Below, in pieces: positions 1 through 6,973 of a stretch of 8,019 nucleotides of DNA. This stretch comes from Zetaproteobacteria bacterium (GTDB lineage: Bacteria; Pseudomonadota; Zetaproteobacteria; Mariprofundales; Mariprofundaceae): the NCBI GenBank assembly GCA_021545665.1, contig JAJRTX010000173.1, positions 1 through 8,019 of the forward strand. Reading direction: 5' to 3'. Made by a program: the position numbers and the translations under genes. Below the pieces are notes generated by a model, which was not told where the DNA came from, made no database searches, and saw only the letters and a program-made list of their open reading frames with translations. Positions within the stretch are counted from its first letter, which is position 1; every line of letters begins with the position of its first letter.

Positions 1-34
1 CCTGGCCACCCCCTCAGTTTATAAATAACAACAC

Positions 35-40
35 AGGAGA
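35..40 (+). promoter_or_regulatory. Ribosome binding site of pstS
   Basis: AGGAGA lies 5 nt upstream of the ATG at 46 and supports that start. The 34 bases before it show no recognisable Pho box or -10 element, so the pstS promoter is probably outside the window. Confidence 0.8.
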
Positions 41-45
41 TAAAT

Positions 46-1068
46 ATGAAAAAGATTATCCTTACTGCTGCGCTTTTACTTTTAACAGCAAATGCAGCCG
101 AAGCTCGCGACCAGATCAAGATCGTCGGCTCATCTACGGTTTACCCATTCTCCAGCTATACTGCTGAAGCACTGGGAACCACTACCAAATTCAAGACTCC
201 GGTTGTGGAATCCACCGGTTCCGGTGGCGGCATGAAGCTGTTTTGCGCAGGGAATGGTCTGAATACCCCGGACATCACCAATGCTTCGCGTCGTATGAAA
301 GTCACGGAATACAAAACATGCCAGCAAAACGGTGTGAAATATATTACCGAAATGGTTGTTGGTTATGATGGCATCGCTATCGCCCAGTCCAAAAGTGCGG
401 CTGCTCTTGACCTGAACCGTAAGGAACTGTTGCTGGCTGTCGCCGCCAAGGTTCCTAACAAGGATGAGTCCGGGCTAATTGATAATCCGTATCACTACTG
501 GAACGAGATTAATGCCAAACTGCCGCATCGTAAAATAACCATCTATGGCCCACCAACATCATCCGGTACCCGTGATGCATTTGAAGATATGATTCTTAAG
601 CACAACACCAAGCACTGGAAGGTTTATAACGATGCCGGGTTTAAAAAATTCCATGAAATTCGTCAGGATGGCATTTATGTTCCATCGGGAGAGAATGATA
701 ACCTGATTGTTCAGAAGCTGACCAAGGATACTGCTGCGCTGGGCATATTTGGCTATAGCTACCTGGCTGAAAACATTGACCGCATCGGCGCTGCTACCGT
801 TGAAGGCATAGCCCCGACTCCAGCCACTGTCCAGGATGGTTCCTACAAACTTTCGCGTTCACTATACTTCTACATCAAGCACTCACATATTAAAAAGGTT
901 CCGGGCATGCTAAAATATGCCAACCTTTTCATGAGTGAACAGATGATTGGTGATGAAGGTGAATGTACTGATATCGGCCTGATTCCCTTGCCGAAGAAGA
1001 TGCGTGACCATTATCGTTCTAATCTCGACAACCTGTCCCGGTTGAAAGCTGGAGATCTGAAGAAATAG
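46..1068 (+). CDS. pstS: Phosphate ABC transporter, periplasmic phosphate-binding protein PstS
   Basis: PstS captures inorganic phosphate in the periplasm and delivers it to the PstC/PstA channel. The 340-residue protein starts with a Sec signal peptide (positive MKK, hydrophobic stretch 4-15, probable cleavage after AEA at 18-20). The mature part opens with IVGSSTVYPF (26-35), the family's first phosphate-binding loop. It then has ESTGSGGG (55-62), an Asp at 76 in DITNASRRM, matching the Asp that accepts the phosphate proton hydrogen bond in characterised PstS, and SSGTRDAF (172-179), the third loop. Length is normal for the family. There is no lipobox cysteine near the signal cleavage site, so a soluble periplasmic form is expected. 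It is first in the pst cluster but separated from pstC by a terminator and 240 bp, consistent with PstS being needed in excess over the membrane subunits. The start is supported by the AGGAGA site. Confidence 0.96.
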   Translation: MKKIILTAALLLLTANAAEARDQIKIVGSSTVYPFSSYTAEALGTTTKFKTPVVESTGSGGGMKLFCAGNGLNTPDITNASRRMKVTEYKTCQQNGVKYITEMVVGYDGIAIAQSKSAAALDLNRKELLLAVAAKVPNKDESGLIDNPYHYWNEINAKLPHRKITIYGPPTSSGTRDAFEDMILKHNTKHWKVYNDAGFKKFHEIRQDGIYVPSGENDNLIVQKLTKDTAALGIFGYSYLAENIDRIGAATVEGIAPTPATVQDGSYKLSRSLYFYIKHSHIKKVPGMLKYANLFMSEQMIGDEGECTDIGLIPLPKKMRDHYRSNLDNLSRLKAGDLKK

Positions 1069-1101
1069 TTATAAATCACTGTTTCTTACAATAATATAAT
1101 T

Positions 1102-1134
1102 AACTGGCTGGAGTTCACTCCGGCCAGTTTTTTT
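1102..1134 (+). terminator. Intrinsic terminator / attenuator between pstS and pstC
   Basis: A 12-bp stem (1102-1113 with 1118-1129, one G-U pair), TTCA loop and a run of seven T (1128-1134) form a textbook rho-independent terminator 34 bp after the pstS stop. Inference: it ends most pstS transcripts, leaving pstCAB-phoU to read-through or to its own promoter. Confidence 0.88.
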
Positions 1135-1180
1135 CATAACAACCATGTATAAGTAAAGTCGAAAACTCTTGCTGCTGAAT

Positions 1181-1213
1181 ATGCTAAAAAGCTTTCATTG
1201 CAATAAATATGAT
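1181..1213 (+). promoter_or_regulatory. Possible weak Pho-box-like promoter for pstC
   Basis: CTTTCAT (1192-1198) matches 6 of 7 bases of the PhoB half-site CTGTCAT. The position one 11-bp repeat upstream (1181-1187, ATGCTAA) matches poorly. Nine bases after CTTTCAT is TATGAT (1208-1213), a 5-of-6 match to a -10 element, close to the spacing of PhoB-dependent promoters. Only one half-site is good, so this is tentative. Confidence 0.25.
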
Positions 1214-1221
1214 TATTGCAA
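1198..1221. repeat. Perfect 9-bp inverted repeat upstream of pstC
   Basis: TTGCAATAA (1198-1206) and TTATTGCAA (1213-1221) are exact reverse complements separated by six bases. It lies 88 bp before pstC, after the terminator, in sequence with no gene. It could be an operator or an mRNA hairpin. It lacks a following T-run, so it is not a terminator on either strand. Confidence 0.6.
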
Positions 1222-1308
1222 CATGCGCTGTTAGGTTTCCGACTAAAAATAACACCATAACTAACAGGTCTGATACATATAACATGAACGGGGAAGAAAA
1301 TATATCCA

Positions 1309-2550
1309 ATGACCACTGCTGATCTATTTTTCTGGTTTTTTGGCGGAATAATTCCGCTATTAGCCATGGCCTTTTTTCTCGCTCGCGGCAAAGCACTGAC
1401 AGTTGAAACTGCCCAGCGATTACACTCTCGCCCCGGCTTTTATGGCCTCTATGCAATGATATGGATGGCACTGCCTGCTCTGGGCGTATCACTATTATCG
1501 AGTATTGCTCACCTGTTTGGTCTATTTACGGTGCCGCCCACCATGCTGCTGGTCACAGCTGTTGGCCTGGGCGGTGCGGGCCTATGGTTTGCACTGGGCC
1601 ATATCAAAGCTGATTTCCGCGCCCGACAAGCTGTTGAAAAGGTTATGTGTGGCCTGTTACTCAGCGCCGCTGCTATCTCCATCCTGACCACAGTTGGCAT
1701 CGTACTGTCGGTCATTTTCGAATCCATCCAGTTTTTCAAAGTAATTCCAATCTGGGACTTCATCACCGGCACACAATGGCAACCGGATACAGCCTTTCTG
1801 ATTGGTGCGGGTCGTGCAGATGAAAATGTAGCTACTCCGCTATTTGGTTCGCTACCTATTTTTGCCGGCACCTTCATGATCACCCTGATCGCCATGCTGG
1901 TGGCCTTGCCTATTGGCCTGTTTTCTGCCATTTACATGTCCGAATATGCCACCCATGAAACCCGCGGCCGACTCAAACCTATGCTGGAAATTCTGGCTGG
2001 CATCCCAACGGTTGTTTACGGCTTTTTTGCTGCGATCACCATCAGCCCGCTGGTTGTCGATATAGCTCATACTCTGGGTCTGGAAGCAGATTATACCAAT
2101 GCTCTGGCACCTGGATTGATTATGGGCATCATGATTATCCCTTTCATCTCTTCTTTATCCGATGATGTCATCCGTGCAGTCCCGCAAGAGCTGCGTGACG
2201 GTTCACTGGCGCTTGGCACCACCAAGGCAGAGACCATCCGCCATATTGTATTGCCGGCCGCCTTTCCCGGCATTGTCTCCGCTTTTTTACTGGCCGTATC
2301 ACGTGCTATCGGCGAAACAATGATTGTGGTCATGGCTGCGGGTCTGCGTCCTAATTTGACCGCCAACCCACTCGAAGGTATGACCACAGTCACCGTAAAA
2401 ATTGTTGAAGCACTAACTGGCGACCAGGAGTTCGATTCTGCCTTCACACTTTCCGCCTTTGCACTCGGACTGGTACTGCTGATTATTACACTGACACTCA
2501 ATATTATTTCGACCATAGTTGTTCGAAAATTCAGGCAACGTTATGAATAA
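1309..2550 (+). CDS. pstC: Phosphate ABC transporter, permease subunit PstC (long form)
   Basis: PstC is one of the two inner-membrane channel subunits of the phosphate importer. At 413 residues it is about 90 longer than E. coli PstC. The extra length is N-terminal: a hydrophobic helix at about 5-25 and two more up to about 100, resembling the PstC N-terminal domain (DUF3708 type) known from some proteobacteria. The transport domain follows from about 185 (FAGTFMITLIAMLVALPIG), with the cytoplasmic coupling loop at about 294-317 (ELRDGSLALG through IVLP) that docks on PstB, and a last helix near 385-405. GGGGAAG at 1290-1296 is a plausible but distant ribosome site, 12 nt before the ATG. The 3' end overlaps pstA by 8 bp, indicating translational coupling. 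Order and sequence make the assignment firm; the role of the extra helices is unknown. Confidence 0.95.
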   Translation: MTTADLFFWFFGGIIPLLAMAFFLARGKALTVETAQRLHSRPGFYGLYAMIWMALPALGVSLLSSIAHLFGLFTVPPTMLLVTAVGLGGAGLWFALGHIKADFRARQAVEKVMCGLLLSAAAISILTTVGIVLSVIFESIQFFKVIPIWDFITGTQWQPDTAFLIGAGRADENVATPLFGSLPIFAGTFMITLIAMLVALPIGLFSAIYMSEYATHETRGRLKPMLEILAGIPTVVYGFFAAITISPLVVDIAHTLGLEADYTNALAPGLIMGIMIIPFISSLSDDVIRAVPQELRDGSLALGTTKAETIRHIVLPAAFPGIVSAFLLAVSRAIGETMIVVMAAGLRPNLTANPLEGMTTVTVKIVEALTGDQEFDSAFTLSAFALGLVLLIITLTLNIISTIVVRKFRQRYE

Positions 2551-3712
2551 ACACAGAGATTTTCTGACAGCAAGAAATAGTGCGCGCCAAAAGCGGCGTG
2601 AGCATGCCGATACCCGTTTCCGCTGCTATGGCATAGCGGCAATCAGCCTAGCATTGTGCTTTCTTATTTTTTTCTTTATCGATATTATTGGTCAGGCACT
2701 ACCGGCTTTTCACCAGACCGAGGTAAAGGTTACAGTTCACTATACTGAATCTGTCAAAAGCAATTATAATAAGGCTGTAGAACGCAATCTGCGTCGTGTA
2801 GTCAGTCGAGCCTGGTTACGCACACTGCCCGGTTATCTGGAGGAGCATCCGGAGCTGATCGGCACCAGCAATGAAATATGGGTGCCCGCTGACAGCCGCG
2901 TAGATCAGTATATCAAGCAGCACGAAGGTCATGGGCTGAAACCCAAATACCAGCGCATAGTCGACGCCATGCAGCAAAACAATCAGGTGCGAAAAGTATT
3001 TAACAGTAACTTCTTCAGCTCCGGCGATTCAAAACTACCTGAGAATGCTGGTATTCTTGCCGCCGCAGTAGGTTCAATATTCACCCTGCTGATCACTATG
3101 CTGATCGCCGTTCCTATTGGTGTCATGACTGCCATTTATCTCGAAGAATTCGCGGTGGATGGCCACATTAGTCGGATCATTGAAGTTAATATCAATAATC
3201 TTGCAGCTATTCCCTCCATCCTGTACGGCCTGCTGGGATTGGCCATCTTTATCAATTTCATGGGCGTGCCCCGATCATCTGCTCTGGCTGGCGGGCTGAC
3301 GCTGGCCTTGATGACGCTACCGATCATTATCATTGCCACGCGAGCGGCCCTGCGTTCCGTGCCCGAATCTATCCGTGAAGCGGCTTACGGCCTGGGTGCA
3401 TCCAGCTTGCAAACTGTCTGGCATCATGTCTTGCCACTGGCTATGCCCGGCATTTTAACCGGTTCGATTATTGGACTGGCACAGGCTATGGGTGAAACTG
3501 CCCCACTAATTATTATCGGCATGATGGCCTATATTCCTGAACCGCCAGGCTCAATACTGGACGCCACAACTGTGCTGCCGGCGCAGGTTTATACATGGTC
3601 CACTGAATCATTACGCGGTTATGGCGAGCGCACGGCTGCAGGCATCCTTGTCCTGCTGACGGTACTGTTGAGTCTGAACGCGCTGGCTGTAAAACTGCGA
3701 AACCGCACATAA
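2543..3712 (+). CDS. pstA: Phosphate ABC transporter, permease subunit PstA (long form)
   Basis: PstA is the partner channel subunit of PstC. I chose the ATG at 2543, which overlaps the pstC stop (2548-2550) in an ATGAATAA arrangement; a TTG at 2519 would add 8 residues but has no better ribosome site. This gives 389 residues, roughly 90 more than E. coli PstA. A basic cytoplasmic start is followed by a helix at 29-50. A polar segment of about 115 residues, predicted periplasmic, then precedes the permease domain starting near 169 (ILAAAVGSIFTLLITML). This resembles the DUF3333-type N-terminal domain found in some PstA proteins. The coupling loop is at about 275-297 (ESIREAAYGLG through HHVLP), followed by the conserved MPGILTG and AMGETAPLI. 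pstB follows after 16 bp. Confidence 0.94.
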   Translation: MNKHRDFLTARNSARQKRREHADTRFRCYGIAAISLALCFLIFFFIDIIGQALPAFHQTEVKVTVHYTESVKSNYNKAVERNLRRVVSRAWLRTLPGYLEEHPELIGTSNEIWVPADSRVDQYIKQHEGHGLKPKYQRIVDAMQQNNQVRKVFNSNFFSSGDSKLPENAGILAAAVGSIFTLLITMLIAVPIGVMTAIYLEEFAVDGHISRIIEVNINNLAAIPSILYGLLGLAIFINFMGVPRSSALAGGLTLALMTLPIIIIATRAALRSVPESIREAAYGLGASSLQTVWHHVLPLAMPGILTGSIIGLAQAMGETAPLIIIGMMAYIPEPPGSILDATTVLPAQVYTWSTESLRGYGERTAAGILVLLTVLLSLNALAVKLRNRT

Positions 3713-3728
3713 AAAATGGTGAGGAATA

Positions 3729-4499
3729 ATGAACCCTGAACTTGAAACTAAAATCTCCATTCGCAACCTGAAACTATGGTATGGAGACTCCGAAGCGCTA
3801 CATGGCATTAACTTGGATATCTACAGCAGCAAGGTAACCGCCTTTATCGGCCCCTCCGGCTGTGGTAAATCCACTTTCCTGCGTTGTATAAACCGAATGA
3901 ACGACCGCATTCCCTCCTGTCGGATGGAAGGTCAGATTTTAATCGATGATAATGATATCTATGCACCCGAAGTTGATGTAGTGCAATTGCGTACCCATGT
4001 TGGCATGGTATTTCAAAAACCCAATCCATTTCCGAAAAGCATCTATGAGAATATCGCCTATGCACCACGCATTCACGGTCTGGCCAAGGAAGGTCTCGAA
4101 ATGGATGAGCTGGTAGAAACATCACTAAAGAAAGCGAGCATCTGGAATGAAGTAAAGGATAAGCTACAGCAACCTGGCACAGCGCTATCAGGAGGCCAGC
4201 AACAACGTCTGTGCATTGCCCGTACCATTGCCGTGCAACCTGAGATTATTCTTATGGATGAACCCTGCTCAGCACTGGACCCCATTGCCACGGCCAAAAT
4301 CGAAGAGTTGATGGATGAACTGAAAGAAGATTACACCATTGTTATTGTCACCCATAATATGCAGCAGGCGGCGCGGGTTTCAGACTACACATCCTATTTT
4401 TACCTTGGTGACCTGGTCGAATTCGCAGATACACATACCATATTTACCGCACCCGCCAACCAGCAGACTGAAGACTATATCACAGGTCGCTTCGGATAA
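3729..4499 (+). CDS. pstB: Phosphate ABC transporter, ATP-binding subunit PstB
   Basis: PstB is the cytoplasmic ATPase that powers phosphate import through PstC/PstA. The 256-residue protein is full length for the family and carries every ABC landmark: Walker [10 protein letters not shown] (41-49), Q-loop region [20 protein letters not shown] as in typical PstB, signature LSGGQQQR (153-160), Walker B IILMDEP (173-179) with catalytic Glu178, and H-loop His209 in VTHN. The sequence PCSALDP after Walker B is also characteristic of PstB. GAGG sits only 4 nt before the ATG. It is 16 bp after pstA and 20 bp before phoU, so cotranscription is likely. No missing residue or truncation is seen. Confidence 0.97.
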   Translation: MNPELETKISIRNLKLWYGDSEALHGINLDIYSSKVTAFIGPSGCGKSTFLRCINRMNDRIPSCRMEGQILIDDNDIYAPEVDVVQLRTHVGMVFQKPNPFPKSIYENIAYAPRIHGLAKEGLEMDELVETSLKKASIWNEVKDKLQQPGTALSGGQQQRLCIARTIAVQPEIILMDEPCSALDPIATAKIEELMDELKEDYTIVIVTHNMQQAARVSDYTSYFYLGDLVEFADTHTIFTAPANQQTEDYITGRFG

Positions 4500-4507
4500 G
4501 CCGCCTT

Positions 4508-4514
4508 AAAGGAG
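4508..4514 (+). promoter_or_regulatory. Ribosome binding site of phoU
   Basis: AAAGGAG lies 5 nt before the ATG at 4520 and fixes the phoU start. It is the strongest ribosome site in the pst cluster. Confidence 0.8.
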
Positions 4515-4519
4515 TAAAT

Positions 4520-5233
4520 ATGCCGAATCAACATATCATCAAACGTTTTGATGAAGAACTTATCCAGCTGAAAGAACATGTCCTAGCCATGGGCGGGCTG
4601 GTTGAAAAAGCCCTTAAACGTGCGATGAATTCACTGATCAAGCAGGATGAGAAGCGGGCGATCAAGGTGATTGAACGTGATAAAACTATTAATGCACTGG
4701 AAATTCAAATTGATAATATGACACGCACTATTCTGGCCTTGCGACAACCAGCCGCCGGTGACCTGCGACTGGTGATCAGCACCATCAAAATCGTTACCGA
4801 CCTGGAACGCATGGGCGATCTGGCTGAAAACATTGCAGAGGAAATGCTGAAATCCCGGGATCACCCTTTAATCCACCTGACCACCTTACGATCATTGGCT
4901 GATCAAACGGCTATCCAACTTAACCAGGCACTTGATGCCTTTGCCCGTGGCGATGTGAATTGGGCTCTGCAAGTGATAGAGAATGGTCAAAAATCGAGGG
5001 GCTTATTTGAAAGCATGCAGCGTGAAAACCTGACCTACATGCTGGAAGACCCACGTGAAATTACTTCCGGCATGATAATTTTTGCCATTGGCAGGGCGCT
5101 GGTACGCATCAATGACCATGCCACCAATATTGCAGAAATGGTCATCTACATGATTCATGGCCATGATATTCGCCACGTTGATCATGAAACTGCCGCAGCT
5201 CTGATCAGTGGCGAATTGTCGGATGATGAATAA
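4520..5233 (+). CDS. phoU: Phosphate signalling and transport regulator PhoU
   Basis: PhoU is a cytoplasmic protein that restrains PhoR/PhoB signalling when phosphate is plentiful and limits Pst uptake. The 237 residues match the usual size (E. coli about 241) and form two PhoU repeats of three-helix type. Each repeat has its metal-binding motif: DLERMGDLAENIAE (94-107) in the first and INDHATNIAEM (197-207) in the second. Other family features are the N-terminal FDEELIQLKEHVLAMGGLVEKAL and LRLVISTIKI. As last gene after pstB it completes the canonical pstSCAB-phoU set. No phoB or phoR is in the window. The downstream neighbour is convergent, so the operon ends here. Confidence 0.97.
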   Translation: MPNQHIIKRFDEELIQLKEHVLAMGGLVEKALKRAMNSLIKQDEKRAIKVIERDKTINALEIQIDNMTRTILALRQPAAGDLRLVISTIKIVTDLERMGDLAENIAEEMLKSRDHPLIHLTTLRSLADQTAIQLNQALDAFARGDVNWALQVIENGQKSRGLFESMQRENLTYMLEDPREITSGMIIFAIGRALVRINDHATNIAEMVIYMIHGHDIRHVDHETAAALISGELSDDE

Positions 5234-5311
5234 TCCAGACTGAATGTTTATCAACCTTGCACACAACAACAGCACACCTTAAATTACCGCGTTAACTGTC
5301 CTGCTCAAGGG

Positions 5312-5348
5312 GTCAGCCTCAGTTATTCCAGAGTAAGGGTGAGGCGAC
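5312..5348. terminator. Weak hairpin in the phoU / activator convergent gap
   Basis: GTCAGCCTCA (5312-5321) pairs with TGAGGCGAC (5340-5348) with one bulged A around an 18-nt loop. It lies between convergent stop codons, where a bidirectional terminator would be expected. Neither strand has a T-run after it, so termination is only a guess. I see no small gene in this 126-bp gap. Confidence 0.3.
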
Positions 5349-5359
5349 GTTTGCACAGC

Positions 5360-6748
5360 TTAATTCATGCCAAAGAGATTCAATTTTTTCCATAATGTTG
5401 TGCGCGACATACCAAGCCTTCTAGCAGCTGCTGCCTTGTTGCCGCCGGTTTCCTTCAGAGCATGCGCAATCAGTTGCTTTTCTTCGTCTGCCAGCATACG
5501 AGAGCGGTAATAAGACAATGGCATATTTCTTCCCACTCCAGTTTCTACACTCTGAAGAGCAGGAGTCGTTGACTGATTGAGAATCTCGACAGGAAAATGT
5601 GAAGGTAGAATATTCGGGCCATCAGATTGAACAAAGGCAAATTCCAGTACATTAACCAGTTCACGGATATTACCCGGCCAGTCATAATTCTCCAGCACAA
5701 ACAATGCCTCCGGCGTAATTTCAAGACTACGCCCATAGCGACTTTCCATGTCCGAGAGCAGATGCTGAACCAGCAGCGGGATATCATCTCGACGCGAGCG
5801 CAGGGTAGGTGTCTGGATGGGCAGAACACGCAATCGGTAATAGAGGTCTTCGCGGAAGGTGCCGACCCTGACCATATCCCGAAGATCCCGGTTGGTGGCG
5901 GCAATAATGCGCACATCCACTTTGCGCGACGTATTTTCTCCCAGCCGTTCGACTTCACGCTCCTGCAAAACACGTAGCAGCTTCACCTGAATGGCCGGTG
6001 ATATTTCACCAATCTCATCAAGCAGAAGTGTGCCGGTATGGGCAGCCTCAAAACGCCCGGCTCTCGCAGCAGTTGCGCCAGTATAAGCACCACGGGCATG
6101 GCCGAATAATTCTGACTCCAGAAGGTTTTCAGCCAGAGCTGCACAATGCAGGCGAACATAAGGCCCTCTTGATCGGTTTGAGTTTTCATGTAGCGATCTG
6201 GCAACAAGTTCTTTGCCTGTGCCACTCTCTCCCTCTATCAACACTGTGGCTTCACTTGTAGCCGCCCGCAAAATATGCTGAAACAGTTTTTTCATAGGCT
6301 GGCTGCGACCAACCAATCCCCCCATGCGAATGCGTTCGCTCACCTCTTCTTCAAGCTGTCGCTCATGCGAACGGTTGGTGAGCACAATTGCACAACGAGC
6401 CTGAGTTATTCTGGAGGACAGGGCAATCGCCCTCAAATTCAGCGCCACCACCTGTCCATCCGACCCCTTGAATGTAATTTCCTCAACTTTTTCCTTTTCC
6501 ATATTCTGCGTCATCAATGTGCAAATACCACTGTGTTCACATTCTCTGGCGCAGGAGACCCCCGGAAACAGGTCGGGACAGAGTTGATTGAGAATGTTGA
6601 TATTTACCTCTCCATCTTCCTTCAGACCAATCATGCTCAGAGCCGATTTATTGATGGATAATACGCGACGCTCTTTATCGAGAAAGAGTATGCCCTCTTC
6701 CAGATTATCAACGACAAATGACAGATCAGGCAGGTTGATTAAATCCAT
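5360..6748 (-). CDS. Sigma54-dependent transcriptional activator: PAS sensor, AAA+ domain, Fis-type DNA-binding domain
   Basis: This 462-residue protein is a bacterial enhancer-binding protein, which uses ATP hydrolysis to open promoters held by sigma54 RNA polymerase. Residues about 8-125 form a PAS sensor ([25 protein letters not shown]). It is interrupted by a cysteine cluster C57, C66, C70 and C76, which could hold a metal, an Fe-S centre or a redox switch. The AAA+ domain runs from about 145: Walker A GESGTGKE (173-180), the sigma54-contact loop GAYTGA (220-225, Tyr in place of the usual Phe), Walker B TLLLDE (240-245), and the arginine-finger region [14 protein letters not shown]. The C-terminus (about 428-462, [20 protein letters not shown]) is a Fis-type helix-turn-helix. 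There is no receiver domain with a phosphorylatable Asp, so it probably senses a signal directly. AAGGAGT (6756-6762) is 7 nt before the start. It is divergent from a gene with a sigma54 promoter, its likely target. The family is certain, the signal unknown. Confidence 0.93.
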   Translation of the reverse strand: MDLINLPDLSFVVDNLEEGILFLDKERRVLSINKSALSMIGLKEDGEVNINILNQLCPDLFPGVSCARECEHSGICTLMTQNMEKEKVEEITFKGSDGQVVALNLRAIALSSRITQARCAIVLTNRSHERQLEEEVSERIRMGGLVGRSQPMKKLFQHILRAATSEATVLIEGESGTGKELVARSLHENSNRSRGPYVRLHCAALAENLLESELFGHARGAYTGATAARAGRFEAAHTGTLLLDEIGEISPAIQVKLLRVLQEREVERLGENTSRKVDVRIIAATNRDLRDMVRVGTFREDLYYRLRVLPIQTPTLRSRRDDIPLLVQHLLSDMESRYGRSLEITPEALFVLENYDWPGNIRELVNVLEFAFVQSDGPNILPSHFPVEILNQSTTPALQSVETGVGRNMPLSYYRSRMLADEEKQLIAHALKETGGNKAAAARRLGMSRTTLWKKLNLFGMN

Positions 6749-6763
6749 AAGGGCTACTCCTTG

Positions 6764-6779
6764 TGAACGATATCGTTCA
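6764..6779. promoter_or_regulatory. Perfect 16-bp palindrome, candidate activator-binding site 1
   Basis: TGAACGATATCGTTCA is a perfect palindrome just upstream of the activator's ribosome site. Its centre is about 146 bp upstream of the start site predicted from the sigma54 promoter at 6891. That is the normal range for an enhancer bound by a Fis-type activator. Binding by the adjacent protein is inference. Confidence 0.5.
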
Positions 6780-6782
6780 TAT

Positions 6783-6806
6783 GTAAACGTCTATATTAAC
6801 GTTTAC
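6783..6806. promoter_or_regulatory. Interrupted palindrome, candidate activator-binding site 2
   Basis: GTAAACGT (6783-6790) and ACGTTTAC (6799-6806) are exact inverted arms around 8 bases. The centre is about 23 bp from that of the first palindrome, close to two helical turns. It encloses the candidate -10 element of the activator's own promoter, so a bound protein could also repress that promoter. Confidence 0.5.
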
Positions 6807-6821
6807 TTTACGATATTGCAA
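6793..6821 (-). promoter_or_regulatory. Candidate sigma70-type promoter of the activator gene
   Basis: On the minus strand TTGCAA (6821-6816, 4 of 6 to the -35 consensus) is followed after exactly 17 bp by TAATAT (6798-6793, 4 of 6 to the -10 consensus). The expected start is near 6786, giving a leader of about 38 nt. Spacing is ideal but the hexamers are only moderate matches. Confidence 0.4.
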
Positions 6822-6890
6822 GAGGTGATTATCAGCGATAACATATAAATAACGTATTGTTTTCAATTAAATAGCGAACACATAAACAAT

Positions 6891-6907
6891 TTGGCACGAC
6901 TCTGGCT
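6891..6907 (+). promoter_or_regulatory. Sigma54 (-24/-12) promoter of the repeat-protein gene
   Basis: TTGGCACGACTCTGGCT matches the sigma54 consensus YTGGCACGRNNNTTGCW at every defined position but one. The essential GG (6893-6894) and GC (6905-6906) are separated by exactly 10 bp. The predicted start is near 6918, giving a 5' leader of about 56 nt before the ATG at 6974. Its position directly opposite a sigma54 activator gene strengthens the call. Confidence 0.85.
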
Positions 6908-6959
6908 GTATAGATGCCAACTAGTGGAGAAAACGGCATTGCCAAAATAAAATATGCTT

Positions 6960-6966
6960 AAAGGAG
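6960..6966 (+). promoter_or_regulatory. Ribosome binding site of the repeat-protein gene
   Basis: AAAGGAG is 7 nt upstream of the ATG at 6974, a near-ideal site. It supports this small gene as real and expressed. Confidence 0.8.
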
Positions 6967-6973
6967 TATTACT

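Noticed and set aside
1..45. Pho box before pstS
   Set aside because: No CTGTCAT-like direct repeats are present; the promoter must lie outside the window.
2212..2231. Second GG-N10-GC sigma54-like match (TTGGCACCACCAAGGCAG)
   Set aside because: It lies inside pstC, lacks a good -12 element, and no gene start follows. The residues encoded are part of the conserved coupling loop.
2519..2542. Upstream TTG start for pstA
   Set aside because: It adds only 8 residues read from the pstC 3' end. The ATG at 2543, overlapping the pstC stop, is the usual coupled arrangement.
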